Origin: Cylindrotheca closterium
Lineage: Eukaryota > Bacillariophyta > Bacillariophyceae > Bacillariales > Bacillariaceae
Length of the DNA: 64,000 nt
Direction: 5' to 3'
NCBI GenBank assembly: GCA_933822405.4
Contig: CAKOGP040002147.1
Coordinates: 1 to 64,000 of the forward strand
The notes beneath the pieces are model-generated. The model was given only the letters and a program-made list of their open reading frames with translations. It was not told where the DNA came from and did not search any database. Position numbers and translations under genes: made by a program. This document shows positions 44,561 to 55,290 of this stretch, piece after piece. Each line of letters begins with the position of its first letter. The first letter of the stretch is position 1.

Positions 44561-46213
44561 ATGAGGCATCTAAATCTGAATCGAAGACAAGCATGGAAAG
44601 TGTTGCTTGTGGCATTCTTGTCGGCACTTCAGGTGGAAGGATGGAGTCCGTCGAATCAGAATCATGGCGTATCCTCCTTCAGTTCTTTTCTGGCGCCGTC
44701 AGTTCGCAAATCCATCCATCCTTATCTTCATTCACGACAAAGGACGAGGTCGCCATATGCAGTTCCACTGTTCTCTTCGGCGTCACCTGCTGTGAACTGG
44801 GAAGGAAATCAGACGATACAAATCAGCAACAGCAATAGCAATCTATCTCCTGCTGAAGACGACCAGTCAAAATCAGAAACCACTACGGGTGATCATGCCA
44901 ATACTCCCAAGACGAGCGGATATGATCTTGGTATAGGCAAAAATCTGCCGGTGGGATCGGATCAAGTCAATACGGAAGAGGATGCAGACGACAAACTTCA
45001 TTGGTATGCTCCAGAACCCATTCGAAAGCCTGGCATGATGATGAAGCAGAAGAATATGGAGAAGACGACAAATGAGGAACCCACAGTGAGTTCGTCTAAA
45101 ACTCCATCAGTCGACAGACGAAATCGCAAAGGTCGGACGACCCGAAAAATGGTAGCTCGAAGGGAGGAAGATCAAATACTGCGTGGTGCTCTATGGCACG
45201 AAGATCATTTCGACGACAATCCCCAAGCACCCAACGAACATTACGTGGTGGCTGGAGAGGTGAAACCCACTCAAGGTGGGGTCCAAGATGACACCACTAC
45301 AAATCATGAAGAGGATGAGAACAGTCCACGGCAACCGGCACTCTTTTATCCAGACATTGACTTGTCCATTCCAGAATCTGTCTATTCCAATTCCACAGAC
45401 GTCGTTTGGGATCTGATGCGGTGGGAAGCCTACCAAGAAGCCCAGCGAGAGCCATTGCTGGTCAGCTTTTTGTATTCGAGCATTCTGAACCACGATTCTT
45501 TGGAATCTAGTTTGGCCTTTTTACTAGCCAACAAGATTTCCAGTCCGGCCATGATTTCGACACAAGTCCAGTCGTTGGTCAAGGAAGCCTTGCAGCTGGA
45601 TCCGTCGGTTGGCCGTGTCATTCGTGCCGACATCATGGCGGTCCGTGATCGGGATCCTGCTTGCACCTGCTTACCCGATGTCTTTTTGTACTTTAAGGGC
45701 TTTCAAGCCTTGCAAACCTATCGAGTGGCCAACATTTTGTGGGCCAAAAAGGGCAAAACGGTATTGGCACATTACTTGCAATCGCAAATGTCCCAAACCT
45801 TTCAAATTGACATCCATCCGAATGCTACCTTGGGTTCCGGAATCATGCTGGATCATGGAACGGGTATTGTTATTGGAGAAACAGCTCGAGTGGGACATAA
45901 TTGCAGTATTCTACATCATGTGACACTTGGTGGATCTGGAAAGAAGGGTGTGGATCGACATCCAAAGATTGGACAAGGTGTCTTGTTGGGAGCCGGTGCG
46001 AGTGTGATTGGTAATATCAACATTGGTGATGGTTGTCAGGTTGGTGCTGGAACGCTAGTGATCAGTGACCTACCGCCCCATTCCGTGGCAGTCGGTGTGC
46101 CGGCCAAGATTATCGGTAGCTTTGTCGATGTCACAAAGCAGCCTTCCAATGTAATGAATCAAATGATGGACACTGGATTCACGATCAATCCATTTCAATC
46201 GGAAGGCATCTAG
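44561..46213 (+). CDS. SAT: Serine O-acetyltransferase, plastid type
   Basis: 550 aa, single exon. It catalyses L-serine + acetyl-CoA to O-acetylserine, the committing step of cysteine synthesis. The C-terminal about 290 residues are a full SAT: a helical N-domain (DLMRWEAYQEAQREPLL...) and a left-handed beta-helix with DIHPNA, the catalytic MLDHGTGIVIGET, HHVTLGGSGKKG, DRHPKIG and GVPAKIIGS. The N-terminus has a signal peptide with Trp at +1 (VEG|WSPS), fitting plastid import. A long polar extension of about 220 residues follows that bacterial and plant enzymes lack; it includes YDLGIGKN and a basic stretch RRNRKGRTTRKMVARR. Expected to pair with O-acetylserine (thiol)lyase. Confidence 0.92.
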   Translation: MRHLNLNRRQAWKVLLVAFLSALQVEGWSPSNQNHGVSSFSSFLAPSVRKSIHPYLHSRQRTRSPYAVPLFSSASPAVNWEGNQTIQISNSNSNLSPAEDDQSKSETTTGDHANTPKTSGYDLGIGKNLPVGSDQVNTEEDADDKLHWYAPEPIRKPGMMMKQKNMEKTTNEEPTVSSSKTPSVDRRNRKGRTTRKMVARREEDQILRGALWHEDHFDDNPQAPNEHYVVAGEVKPTQGGVQDDTTTNHEEDENSPRQPALFYPDIDLSIPESVYSNSTDVVWDLMRWEAYQEAQREPLLVSFLYSSILNHDSLESSLAFLLANKISSPAMISTQVQSLVKEALQLDPSVGRVIRADIMAVRDRDPACTCLPDVFLYFKGFQALQTYRVANILWAKKGKTVLAHYLQSQMSQTFQIDIHPNATLGSGIMLDHGTGIVIGETARVGHNCSILHHVTLGGSGKKGVDRHPKIGQGVLLGAGASVIGNINIGDGCQVGAGTLVISDLPPHSVAVGVPAKIIGSFVDVTKQPSNVMNQMMDTGFTINPFQSEGI

Positions 46214-46648
46214 TGCTACAATTTTATTATATTTCAAATATCACTCAAATCACAGTTACGAGTAGTGGCAAAAGATAGTATACCTCTTGCCACGGTTTGG
46301 TTCTTTTGTGCACCCCACTCTGACGTGTCATGATTCCAACAGTACTCGAACGCTAATTTCAGGTTCCCCGTCTAAATATTAAAATGTCCCTCCATGATAC
46401 TCGTCGTGACTTCTGCTAGCCATAGTAGTATTCCATATGGATTTGTTGTTGCTGTAGTAAGGAAACTTTTTTTTAAAAGGCGTTGCTATCATGTAAATAG
46501 TAGTCTAAAGTTTATAAATGACAGCAGTCTATTTGTTTTGGTTGGTTCCAATGTAAGAAATTCTCGGGATCTTAGCCAGAAGCAAATGCCGATCTGAATC
46601 TGAATCAGGGGGGAAAAATGTTTGTGCAGCTGTATGGGTTCCTTTCAT
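46214..46648. other. Convergent 3' intergenic region
   Basis: Between the serine acetyltransferase (+) and the unknown minus-strand gene. AT-rich; no gene or repeat recognised. Confidence 0.45.
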
Positions 46649-47200
46649 CTATTTGCCATCATCTACACCATCCTTTTGCAGCTCAAGTGATAATGACTGA
46701 ACATCGTCCAGTTGGTCAAAAGTTGCTACGCCAGCATACTCGGCAATTCGGAGCTTAATGGCAGAGGTTGTCTCGTGTCCGACATTCAAAGTGGAAAGTA
46801 AGCATTGTGATTCGTGTCCACTATTATTGTCAATGGCTCGTGACAGAGCATCAAATCCAAGGCTCAGGTCAATCGTTTGTTGGGCTTCGGATTGGAGTTC
46901 TTGACAGTTCGCAAGATATCGTTTTCCATATCCTTCCATGTGGCGTCGAATATTATTTGCTGTGGACTTTGTAACATCTCTCTGACTGGGATGCTGTTGC
47001 AAGTCATTATTATTGGTAAGGTTGGCGAGTTCTGATTGAAATACCAAACACGAATGGATAGCATCTTCGTAAATGGCTTTTTGCTTCCGAAACTGCTCAG
47101 TTCTAGGCCTCTTCCTTGTCTTTGTTGATTCTCTGGGATCTTCGAAGAAAGATAGGTCCTTGGTGGAAGGTGCGGATTGCAGTCGTCGTTTCATGGTCAT
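46649..47200 (-). CDS. Small protein of unknown function
   Basis: 183 aa from the ATG at 47200 (another at 47194). The frame extends upstream to 47305, but across a (GT)n microsatellite that would encode a THTHTHT run, so I treat that as leader. The N-terminus is basic (MTMKRRLQ..., KTRKRPRTEQFRKQK) and could be a nuclear signal. The rest is predicted helical and Gln/Asn-rich, ending acidic. No domain recognised and no transmembrane segment. Moderate doubt that it is a gene, though its length and codon pattern support it. Confidence 0.5.
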   Translation of the reverse strand: MTMKRRLQSAPSTKDLSFFEDPRESTKTRKRPRTEQFRKQKAIYEDAIHSCLVFQSELANLTNNNDLQQHPSQRDVTKSTANNIRRHMEGYGKRYLANCQELQSEAQQTIDLSLGFDALSRAIDNNSGHESQCLLSTLNVGHETTSAIKLRIAEYAGVATFDQLDDVQSLSLELQKDGVDDGK

Positions 47201-48727
47201 GAGTGTGTGTGTGTGTGTGTGTGCGTTGTGTTTTTGTGTGTGGAGGAATATGGCAAGGATGAGGCAGTGCCGATGATGCGGAAAGGCAAACAAAGTATCC
47301 CACAAGGGCTTTCTCCGGTGTTTTTGGTGCCGGATGATAAGTTTATTGTTGAATCTGTGCTTCCTTATATCCCTTGACTTTGTTCTCTATGATTAGAAGT
47401 GTTAAATACCATTGACGTCAGGAAAACGAAGTTGAATAACACCAGTTTGAAGTTGATAAGGAGAATTGTTCTTCCAATAGCGTAAATGACATTTCTGCTA
47501 TTTTGGCGATCCTTCGACTCTAGACGGTAGTAAATTGACTAGTTCGAGTTGATATTGGACAGGGCTACAGTAGTCCCGATACCTTCGTTTCCAATAAAAT
47601 CAATAATCGAGAGTTGGGGCGGCCATGGACTTGTCAATCGGGGGTGCTGGAGCTACGTCCCCCACAAGAAACACCGGCCTGCACACGCTCACCGTGTGCT
47701 GGCCTCAAGACCCGAGCAGGGATGATCTATACAAAAATGTTCGGGATAAGAAATTGTAGCTAAATATTTCACGCTCCTCGAGTCCGAGAACATTTCGTTA
47801 AGCGAATGTCGTTTTATTTAAAACAAAAGTGTGGCGTCGGTCAATATCGTTTCGTGGCAGTGAATTGATGGGTGAGAATCGTCGTCTTGGAGCGAGATCA
47901 ATTCGGAACGAAAGCTCATCGTTTTTGTTGGAGAAGAAAGGAAAGTGTTTGTTTGCGAAGATGGATGAATCAACATCAACGAAAAATGAAACGAAGATGT
48001 TACCTAAAGTGGAGGTTGGTATCATGTCGTTTTTGCGAGACTGCAGAATTTCGCTGCTCGTGGGTTGCGACAAAACGCAAAACATTTATTTAATGTGTTG
48101 TCTTTACTTAGGATCGACCGGATCGACCGGATCGATTTTTAAAAAGATATTTAGCTAGCTCCGACTGTGATGATGATGAGGAGTCTCAATCGTATCGTCA
48201 ACAGGCAGAGTTGTGGGAGTGAGCTGACTATGACTTTATCTTCAGTTCCAATTCTAGTTCCCAAATCTCGTTTTTCAGTAATTTGTAGCCATGCTTCATC
48301 CACTATTTTCGAGGAAGGAAATATGCTAAAGTCCCTTGTGACTTTTGCATGTTTCCCACAAGGAACGATGAGCAAAACAAGCTCCACCCCTTTACTATCC
48401 TTGTATAATTCTCCTCGTCCGAAGGGCCACTTATGGTGACAAATATTACGATCACGTTAATAGTTTCGCTATATAGTAATATCTTGTGTCTCTTGCTTTT
48501 TGAAGATTGTTGAAAGTCTAAGACTCCTTTTGTCGTCTGCCCGTCTGTACTCGTATGCGGCACTATCTCGTTGGTTCGTACCTGGCGCCTTTGGGATGCC
48601 ACGCTTTGGACCCGCCCCCTGTCAAAAATTATGGTGGACATGATACTTAAAGTCGAACCATACCAAGTCTTCCAACAACCTAAACAGTACCGGTATTCGC
48701 ATCCTTTCCATCAGTAGCATTACCATA
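47201..48727. other. Gene-poor region, 1.5 kb
   Basis: No ORF here has convincing features. It begins with a (GT)n microsatellite (47203-47223). A short tandem repeat, two copies of GATCGACCG plus a partial third, is at 48112-48136. TACCGGTA is at 48688-48695, 33 bases before the next gene. The stretch near 47640-47720 is locally GC-rich with inverted motifs but fits no tRNA or rRNA that I know. Confidence 0.5.
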
Positions 48728-49324
48728 ATGTACTCCAACAATCAAAATCTTAGTCGACCAGTTCCTGGCCGAAAGAAAAGGCGAGACACCTTCACAGCCA
48801 ACCCCAGTGATGTATCATCACAGCCAGGCGTCAGCCCAGGACGCAACAAATCTAGGGCTGGTGTGAGCCCTGGAAGAAAGAGTACGGCAAGCCCTGTCGG
48901 AAGAAGGAGTGTGGCGAGTCCTCCTGGAAGAAGCGGTGTGGCGAGCCCTGGAAGACGAAGTATGGCAAGGTCTCCTGTTTCTGCCAATTCTCCTCCTCCA
49001 AGGAGTTCCAGTGCGGGACGGCAGTCCGTGGCCAGTCCAGGGAGACGACGAAAGCCCAAAGCGAATAGTCCAACCACTTCCCGAGAATTCCGGTCCGAAG
49101 AATTCAAGCCAAGGGCGGCTCGAGTGCCTACTGCTTCTCCTCACAACAACAACAACAACAATGCTTTTAGTAGCTCACGGTCCGAAGAATTCAAGCCGAG
49201 TAGGGCTCCAGCACCAGCCGTTTCGAAACCGTCCGCCAGACCGCGGCCATCCAGACTGTCAGGCTTTTCACTGAAATGTCACGTGGAGGGTTGCGACGGA
49301 GGTGCGAGTTGCCTTCACATATAG
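48728..49324 (+). CDS. Basic disordered protein with SPGRR repeats
   Basis: 198 aa. Nearly all low-complexity: about ten spaced copies of a short unit around SPGRR/SVASPGR/SPGRKS (residues 36-105), then two copies of RSEEFKP (about 122-128 and 151-157), an Asn run and Pro/Ser/Arg sequence. It ends in LKCHVEGCDGGASCLHI with three Cys and a His. The SPxR/K repeats resemble histone-H1-like or kinase-target tails that bind nucleic acid or carry proline-directed phosphorylation. The coding DNA is itself repetitive. A donor-like GGTGCGAG near the end leaves open a spliced alternative C-terminus. Function unknown. Confidence 0.55.
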   Translation: MYSNNQNLSRPVPGRKKRRDTFTANPSDVSSQPGVSPGRNKSRAGVSPGRKSTASPVGRRSVASPPGRSGVASPGRRSMARSPVSANSPPPRSSSAGRQSVASPGRRRKPKANSPTTSREFRSEEFKPRAARVPTASPHNNNNNNAFSSSRSEEFKPSRAPAPAVSKPSARPRPSRLSGFSLKCHVEGCDGGASCLHI

Positions 49325-49654
49325 TTTGTTGGTATGTTCGCAAACGAACAAAAAGCCGTTTGACATACTGCTGGGAATGAAGACTGAGAGTGTGATGCAA
49401 GATTTCCTTCTTTTTTTATAAACGACAGGTATTAGCCTGATTCAGATTTTTTGGAAGACTCTAAAGGTTTGTACCTATTGTAAACACCACGCAAATGCTG
49501 CGACGATAGCAACTTGCTCGTCTCTGTTCTTGTGAGAAAGACGAACCCAGTTCTAACTGCTGTTTCAGACAGCCTATGAATATATGTGATATGTGTGACA
49601 ACCGTAAGCCCGACGCAATTGTAACATCTAAGAAGTATTGTAATGCCGTATTAG
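49325..49654. other. Convergent 3' intergenic region
   Basis: Separates the SPGRR protein (+) from choline-transporter-like gene 1 (-). No gene seen. Confidence 0.45.
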
Positions 49655-51944
49655 TTAGTTATTATTCATACCCGTGGAACCATACCTCCCCGAGTTTGTA
49701 GTTTCCGCTGAAATCGTGGTATCCGAAAGGGCACGGCCATTGTGGTCTTGAGTTCCTGGGAAGGCTGATGACCAAACTTCTGTCATTTTATCTGCCCAGT
49801 GCTTGTGATTCTCTGCAAAGGCATCTGGTGATTCTGCCCAACATACAATCAAAGTATTGACGGCACCATGAATAACCTTCATCATGATTCCTGACACGAC
49901 GCAACCAATAATGAAACCCAGTCTAATTAGTAGGTAGTAAATGTGAAAGGGCCGGTCAGAATTCAACAGATACAACTAGCTAGAAAGAGCACCTGAGTAA
50001 GAAAACTCACATGAAGCTGACCAATGGGATATTCATCAGAGGTCCAAAGACATAGGATGGAGGCAGATCAGAGTCACCGTTTTCAGAATGAAAACACCAA
50101 GTTACCAGTCGTTCGATTGCGATAGCCGCCAAACCAGTACCAACTCCGCCATTCAAGATTCCGACTCCAAGCACCAAGCCAACCACGCGATCTGTAATCA
50201 CTGCGGTCCAGCCCCTATCCTGGAACAGATTCATTACTGCCTTTCCACTTTCGAGATAAGAGGTGCCGTTGATACCCACAAAAACATATGCCCATTGAGA
50301 AAAGTAGTCGAGGACGTCTCCAAAGAGTTCAGATAAGCACTCGAGCACAAGACCACAGAGACCAAAGCAACAGCATCGACAATCGTCGCCAGAATCGTAT
50401 ACCAGCTGGCTGCTTCGATGTTGATTTCGGTGGGAATGGCTTAGTATTGATCGAAGCATCTTGGCCACACCTTGAAGCAAGCTACCGAATGCAATGGGGC
50501 CTGATGAGAAAGTCAGACTCCTGTAAATAGAACTTGTCACAGCGGTGGAACAGAACCCTCCAGCCGCATCCTTGTCAAAACACCAAGTCCCCATTACGCC
50601 TGCAACGTATACCTGGATTGTGGCCTACAAAAACGATAGATGGAAAAAAGTCAAGGTTAGCCTCAGTTTCTGATTTGGCACAGAATCAATCAATCGTTCA
50701 GTAAATGTGCTCACCGCTACACTAGATAGTGTCCAATAAAGGGATAAAAGTAGGGCCAACAAGACGACATTGGTAGCGCCACAACAGAAACAAAGGATAT
50801 CGTTGTCGTCGCTCCTAGGATCAAATTTCAGATGCGGACACTTTGTGGTTGTCACATACTGCATCAGACCAAGGAAGGTGTAACACCAAAATGCGATCCA
50901 GGCTATCGTCATTTTTGCCCAAGCCATGACCCAAGCATATGTTCCGAGATTCTTTCCGATCCCTGTCAAAGCGATTTCAAGGTTCAGAGCCGCGAAATGT
51001 ATCTTTGGCCATAGCTGTTTGCGGATGAATACTGCCAAGAATCCAATCAATACGGCAGAGATAACAAACCCCCAGAATCCCATTCCAGATGTCAATATCA
51101 TCAAAAAGAGGCCTAGAATGATGCCAAATATCACCAAACTGTAGGTGACAAAGCAAATAGTGCGAGATGGAATGATGTTCTTCACCAAGTTCAGAAAGAA
51201 AGAAACGACAGCAACCCCCCATGAGAACCAAGCTATTCGAGGAGGGTAGACACCCCACCAGGCTTGAAATTCGTCAAGAAAGTGTGTCAGCTCGTCCAAA
51301 TCTTGGGCAGTGAAGTCGTCGTCGTTGACGAATCTGTCTTGCATAAAGTCGTGGAGCTGCTGCAGGTCAAACTCGTCTTTTTCCATCATGAGATATCCTT
51401 GAGGCGCAAGTTGGGTACCAGCATACACAACTACCGCAATGTGTGTCCAGTAAAGAACAGCCCAAAAGAGGTTGTGACATTCGGGCCCTCCACCCACTGA
51501 TGTCTCGTCGTGGAAGGCACCCGATGCATAAGGATTGTTGGTAATCGGCGTGTTGGAATTGGCGGCCGCGATAACATGACCATGTGGTTGTTGTTCTTGC
51601 TGCAGTAATGGCGTTGACTCTTCCTGTTGACGTAGCGCATTATCGGTCACATCTCCCTCTGCGGGCTGTTCGTCAAAGGTGACGATTTGGATAGCAGTGG
51701 CAGGGCCGGCCGTCTCATCAGTGCTGGGTGATAGTGGTTCTTGTCCATGATGCAGCGGCTGTTGTTGTTGCTGCTGTGCTTGATACGGAATATCAGATTC
51801 AGCAGTATCTTCCACCTGAATCATTTCAGATGGAATTGGTTGTGCTTCTGAGACATCCTGCGGATCTTGGTTCGACGAAATTGTTGCATATACCACAGGC
51901 ACCATTTGAGGTTCGCCATTATCAAAACTCTTTTGAGAACTCAT
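49655..51944 (-). CDS. Choline transporter-like protein (SLC44/CTL), copy 1
   Basis: Exons on the minus strand 51944-50715, 50624-50011 and 49922-49655; 703 aa; phases 0 and 2. The first about 160 residues are disordered with a Gln run, the motif IVTFDEQPAEGDVT and ESTPLL, an acidic dileucine sorting signal. About ten transmembrane helices follow. The CTL hallmarks lie in exons 2 and 3: NQWAY/SQWAY...VGINGTSYLESGKA with a Cys-rich CRCCCF stretch before it, and GFIIGCVVSGIMM...HGAVNTLIVCWAESP near the end. CTL proteins move choline or related amines. Substrate and membrane are not determined here. It is the 3'-most of three tandem copies. Confidence 0.82.
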
Positions 51945-52491
51945 ACTGTATTGAAAGTAAATGCCAGCAGAAAGTCAAGGTTCCAGGATTCAGATCAGAA
52001 AAAAAGGAATAGGTATCGGCAGCAGAAGGCTTTTCATCACAAGCTAGTATGGTGGTGTGCAAGCTATGCGTGTGATATGTAAGAATGACAGGGATGGTAT
52101 CTCATCGATTGCGATTAACCGCATTCATTCATCGCAATCTTTACAGTATATTCTCTGGTCCCGATGCAACGGTACCGGTGTACGAATACGATGCGGGCGC
52201 ATATCATTCACAAAAGATTCCGGCTATGAAACCCGGATGTAGAGACGAAGTGAAAATTCGAAAATGATGATGGCGTTTACTATTTGTGAAGATCAAGCAC
52301 TTGGCTCATTCCAATAGTTTCCTTAGAACACAAACTTGTTGCATGGAATACTAGATGGAGAGATGATGTTTTTTTCAAGTTCATCCTCGCTCGTTTTTAA
52401 CTATTTCATGACGTGCAGGTTATTGGAAGAGATAGCCAGGTTCAAATGACTGCGACTACATACACTACAGTACGAATTTAACAAATGGGAT
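51945..52491. other. Spacer between CTL copies 1 and 2
   Basis: 547 bases holding the promoter of copy 1 and the 3' UTR of copy 2. Contains GGTACCGGTGTAC near 52170. No gene. Confidence 0.45.
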
Positions 52492-54760
52492 CTAAGATAT
52501 AGATGTTCCAATGGCACCATACCCCCGAAAGCTGCTCGTTTCTTCTGATGTCGTGTAATCGGAGAGGTCTGTTACACGGCCCCCGTCGCGATTTTGACTT
52601 CCAGGGAAGGCTGATGACCACACAGTTGTCATTCGATCTGCCCAATGCTTGTGGTTGTCCGTAAAGGTTTCTGGTGATTTTGCCCAACAAATAATCAAAG
52701 TATTGACGGCACCATGGATTACGTTCATCATGACACCTGAAACGATGCACCCAATGACGAAGCCGAATCTGATGATAGAGCAAGGAAGAAGCGACAATGA
52801 CGGCCAGAATGAGTCAAGACGAACAATAAGAACCAGCAGTAGCTCGCAACTTCAACTTACAGAAAAGTTGCCATGGGCACATTGCATAGGGGGCCAAGGA
52901 CATAAGATTCCGGGAGATCGGCGTGGTCATCTCGATACGTACTCCAGGTTACAAGTCGTTCCATGGCAATAGCCACCAGTCCGGTCACAACTCCGCCTTC
53001 AAGTATTCCGAACCCAAGTACCAGTGCTACCAGACGATCGGTTATCAATGCCGTCCAACCTCTCTGCTTGAACAGATTCGCTGCAGCCTTGCCACTTTCA
53101 AGATAAGACGTGCCGTTGATTCCAACAAAGCAATAGGCCCATTGATTGAAATATTCCAGCACATCCCCGAATAGCTCTGACAGACATTCCAATATGAGGT
53201 CGCAAATACAAAAGCAACAGCATCGGCAATCATCGTTGGCGTCTTGTAGGTTCCGATTCGAGTGGCCAAGAATCCACCGCAATACTTTGCAGGCGCCTTG
53301 GAATAAGCTACCGAATGCGATTGGACCCGAGGAAAATGAAATGCTTCGGTACATGGAGCTCGTTACGGCGCTGGAGCAGAATCCTTGTGCTGTTTCTTTG
53401 TCAAAGCACCAGGTAGCCATGACTCCCGAAACATACACTTGGACCGTGTTCTATACATAGGAAATGAATGTGAGCTGAACCCGTTTGATCGGTGGAAAGC
53501 CTGGACCTTGACAAATATGAAACTCACCCCGACGCATTTTAGGGTCCAAAAGAGCGAGAAAAGTAATGCCACCAACACAGCAGTTGAGGGACCGCAAGTG
53601 TCATTGTTATCGCTTTGTGGATCGAACTTGATATCGGGACATTGCGTTCGTTGGATGTATTGAATCATCCCAAGGACAGTATAGCACCAAAACACAATCC
53701 ACAAAACAGTGATCTCGACCATCGCAAATGTCCACACATAGGTCCCCATATTGCTTCCAATCCCCGTCAAAGCGATTTCAAGGTTCAGCGCCGCAAAATG
53801 TAGTTTTGGCCAAAGTAACTTGCGAATGTAAAGTGCAAGGAAGCCAAGCACGGTCACACAAAATAGAAACCCAAAGAGCCCCTGATCCGACATCATCAGT
53901 ATCAGGAGACAACCAAAGATGCCACCAGGAATGATCAAACTCGCAGCAACAAAAAATGGGGTATGAGCTCTGATTATGAAGTAAATCTTGAACATATTTA
54001 GCCCAAAAGACACTACTGCCACTGCTATTCCAAACCACAGTATACGTATAGGGTAGATACCCCACCAAACTTGCAGTTCGTATAGAAAATGGGTCAGCTG
54101 GTCCAAATCTTTAGCGGTAAAGTCGTCGGTGATGAAATTGTCTTGCATAAAGTCGTGGAGCTGCTGAAGATCAAAGTCATTCTTTTGCATCATACTATAT
54201 CCTTGTGGAGCCAGTTGAGTACCGGCATACACAACTGTGGCAATATGTGCCCAGAAAAGAACGGCCCAAGTGAGGTCATGGCATTTGGCACGTCCATCGG
54301 ACGTTATATCATCATCGAAGAAATCGTTTGCATAAGGATGATTCTCAGTTGTTAGTGCGTTGATATTCAAGTCCACGGCCCCTCCATTCTGATGTAGCAA
54401 TGGAGTTGACTCCTGTCGTACACTATTGTCGCCTAGTCCAGAAACGTCGTGCTCCATCCCACCTGTAACATCATCCCCATTCGTGGGTTGTTCATCAAAT
54501 GTGACAACCTGGATGGATGCTGGATGGATTGACGCATCCGTGTTGGGTGGTGACGACTGCCGTCCATGCGGCAGAGGCGCGTGCTGGCGGGGTTGTGGAT
54601 GCTGTAGAAGACCAGATGACGCTTCTTCAATGCCAACAACAATTGTTTGTGCCTCTGAGAATTCCTGTGGATCATGAGCCGAAGACACCGTTGCATATGT
54701 CACTGGTACCATTTGAGGCTCATCATTGTCGATATCCTTTTCGTTTGGATGACAACTCAT
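52492..54760 (-). CDS. Choline transporter-like protein (SLC44/CTL), copy 2
   Basis: Exons 54760-53528, 53450-52861 and 52768-52492 on the minus strand; 699 aa, same intron positions and phases as copy 1. The N-terminus shares EPQMVPVTYATVSS, VVTFDEQPTNGDDVT and ESTPLL with copy 1. The membrane part has LTWAVLFWAHIATVVYAGTQLAPQG as first helix, the SYLESGKA signature and GFVIGCIVSGVMM...VNTLIICWAKSP. The C-terminal tail is Ser/Thr-rich and ends GTSIS. The loop Cys cluster seen in copy 1 exon 1 (ILCFCCGATN) is replaced by CGPSTA here. Confidence 0.82.
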
Positions 54761-55290
54761 GTTGGAGAATAGCAGAGAAGGAAACCTTCGTATCCTGTCT
54801 AGCGGGATTCAGAGAAAGATATAGGAACACTCAAGAACAAGAGACAATCTCTCGACAGGTGCCACAAGATTCAGCCTTCGCAGCGTTATGCTGACATTGG
54901 TGACGATATGTCTTTGTTCCAAAGGTATCATCATTACAAAAGCGTTCACCAAAGGACCATCGGCATACCACTTCCTGCTATTGGATTCAAGGATGTCCAA
55001 ACGGTCAACACAAAACGATGATATAGCAACTGTTTTCGATTCGTGTGACTCAAAATGAAAGGACCGCAACCGAAACTTCATATTATCGATCGAAAACAGG
55101 ATGATGAAAGTGTATAATGAGAGCAATGCCATGTCTATATTGATATGTTTGTTATAGTGTTGTTGGACACATATTCGGAGTTTGGGAAAGGATAGTAAAG
55201 GAATCGAAATGAAGGAACTCCGTTCACCCGTTTTGAGGCGTGACATAATACTAGTACCAAAGCAGTTTTCACCAATACGGCACATGTCTT
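54761..55290. other. Spacer between CTL copies 2 and 3
   Basis: Contains the promoter of copy 2 and the 3' UTR of copy 3. A 197-codon minus-strand frame crosses it, but it overlaps the last exon of copy 3 out of frame and has no recognisable content, so no gene is called. Confidence 0.45.

Noticed and set aside
47201..47305. N-terminal extension of the small minus-strand gene through a (GT)n repeat
   Set aside because: It would encode a Thr-His run from a microsatellite; ATGs just downstream give a more normal start.
47630..47720. GC-rich stretch with inverted motifs resembling a structured RNA
   Set aside because: No tRNA T-loop, anticodon arm or known snRNA/5S features could be placed.
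47829..48158. 109-codon plus-strand frame in the gene-poor region
   Set aside because: No domain, no leader, runs into a short tandem repeat at its end, and competes with similar frames on the other strand.
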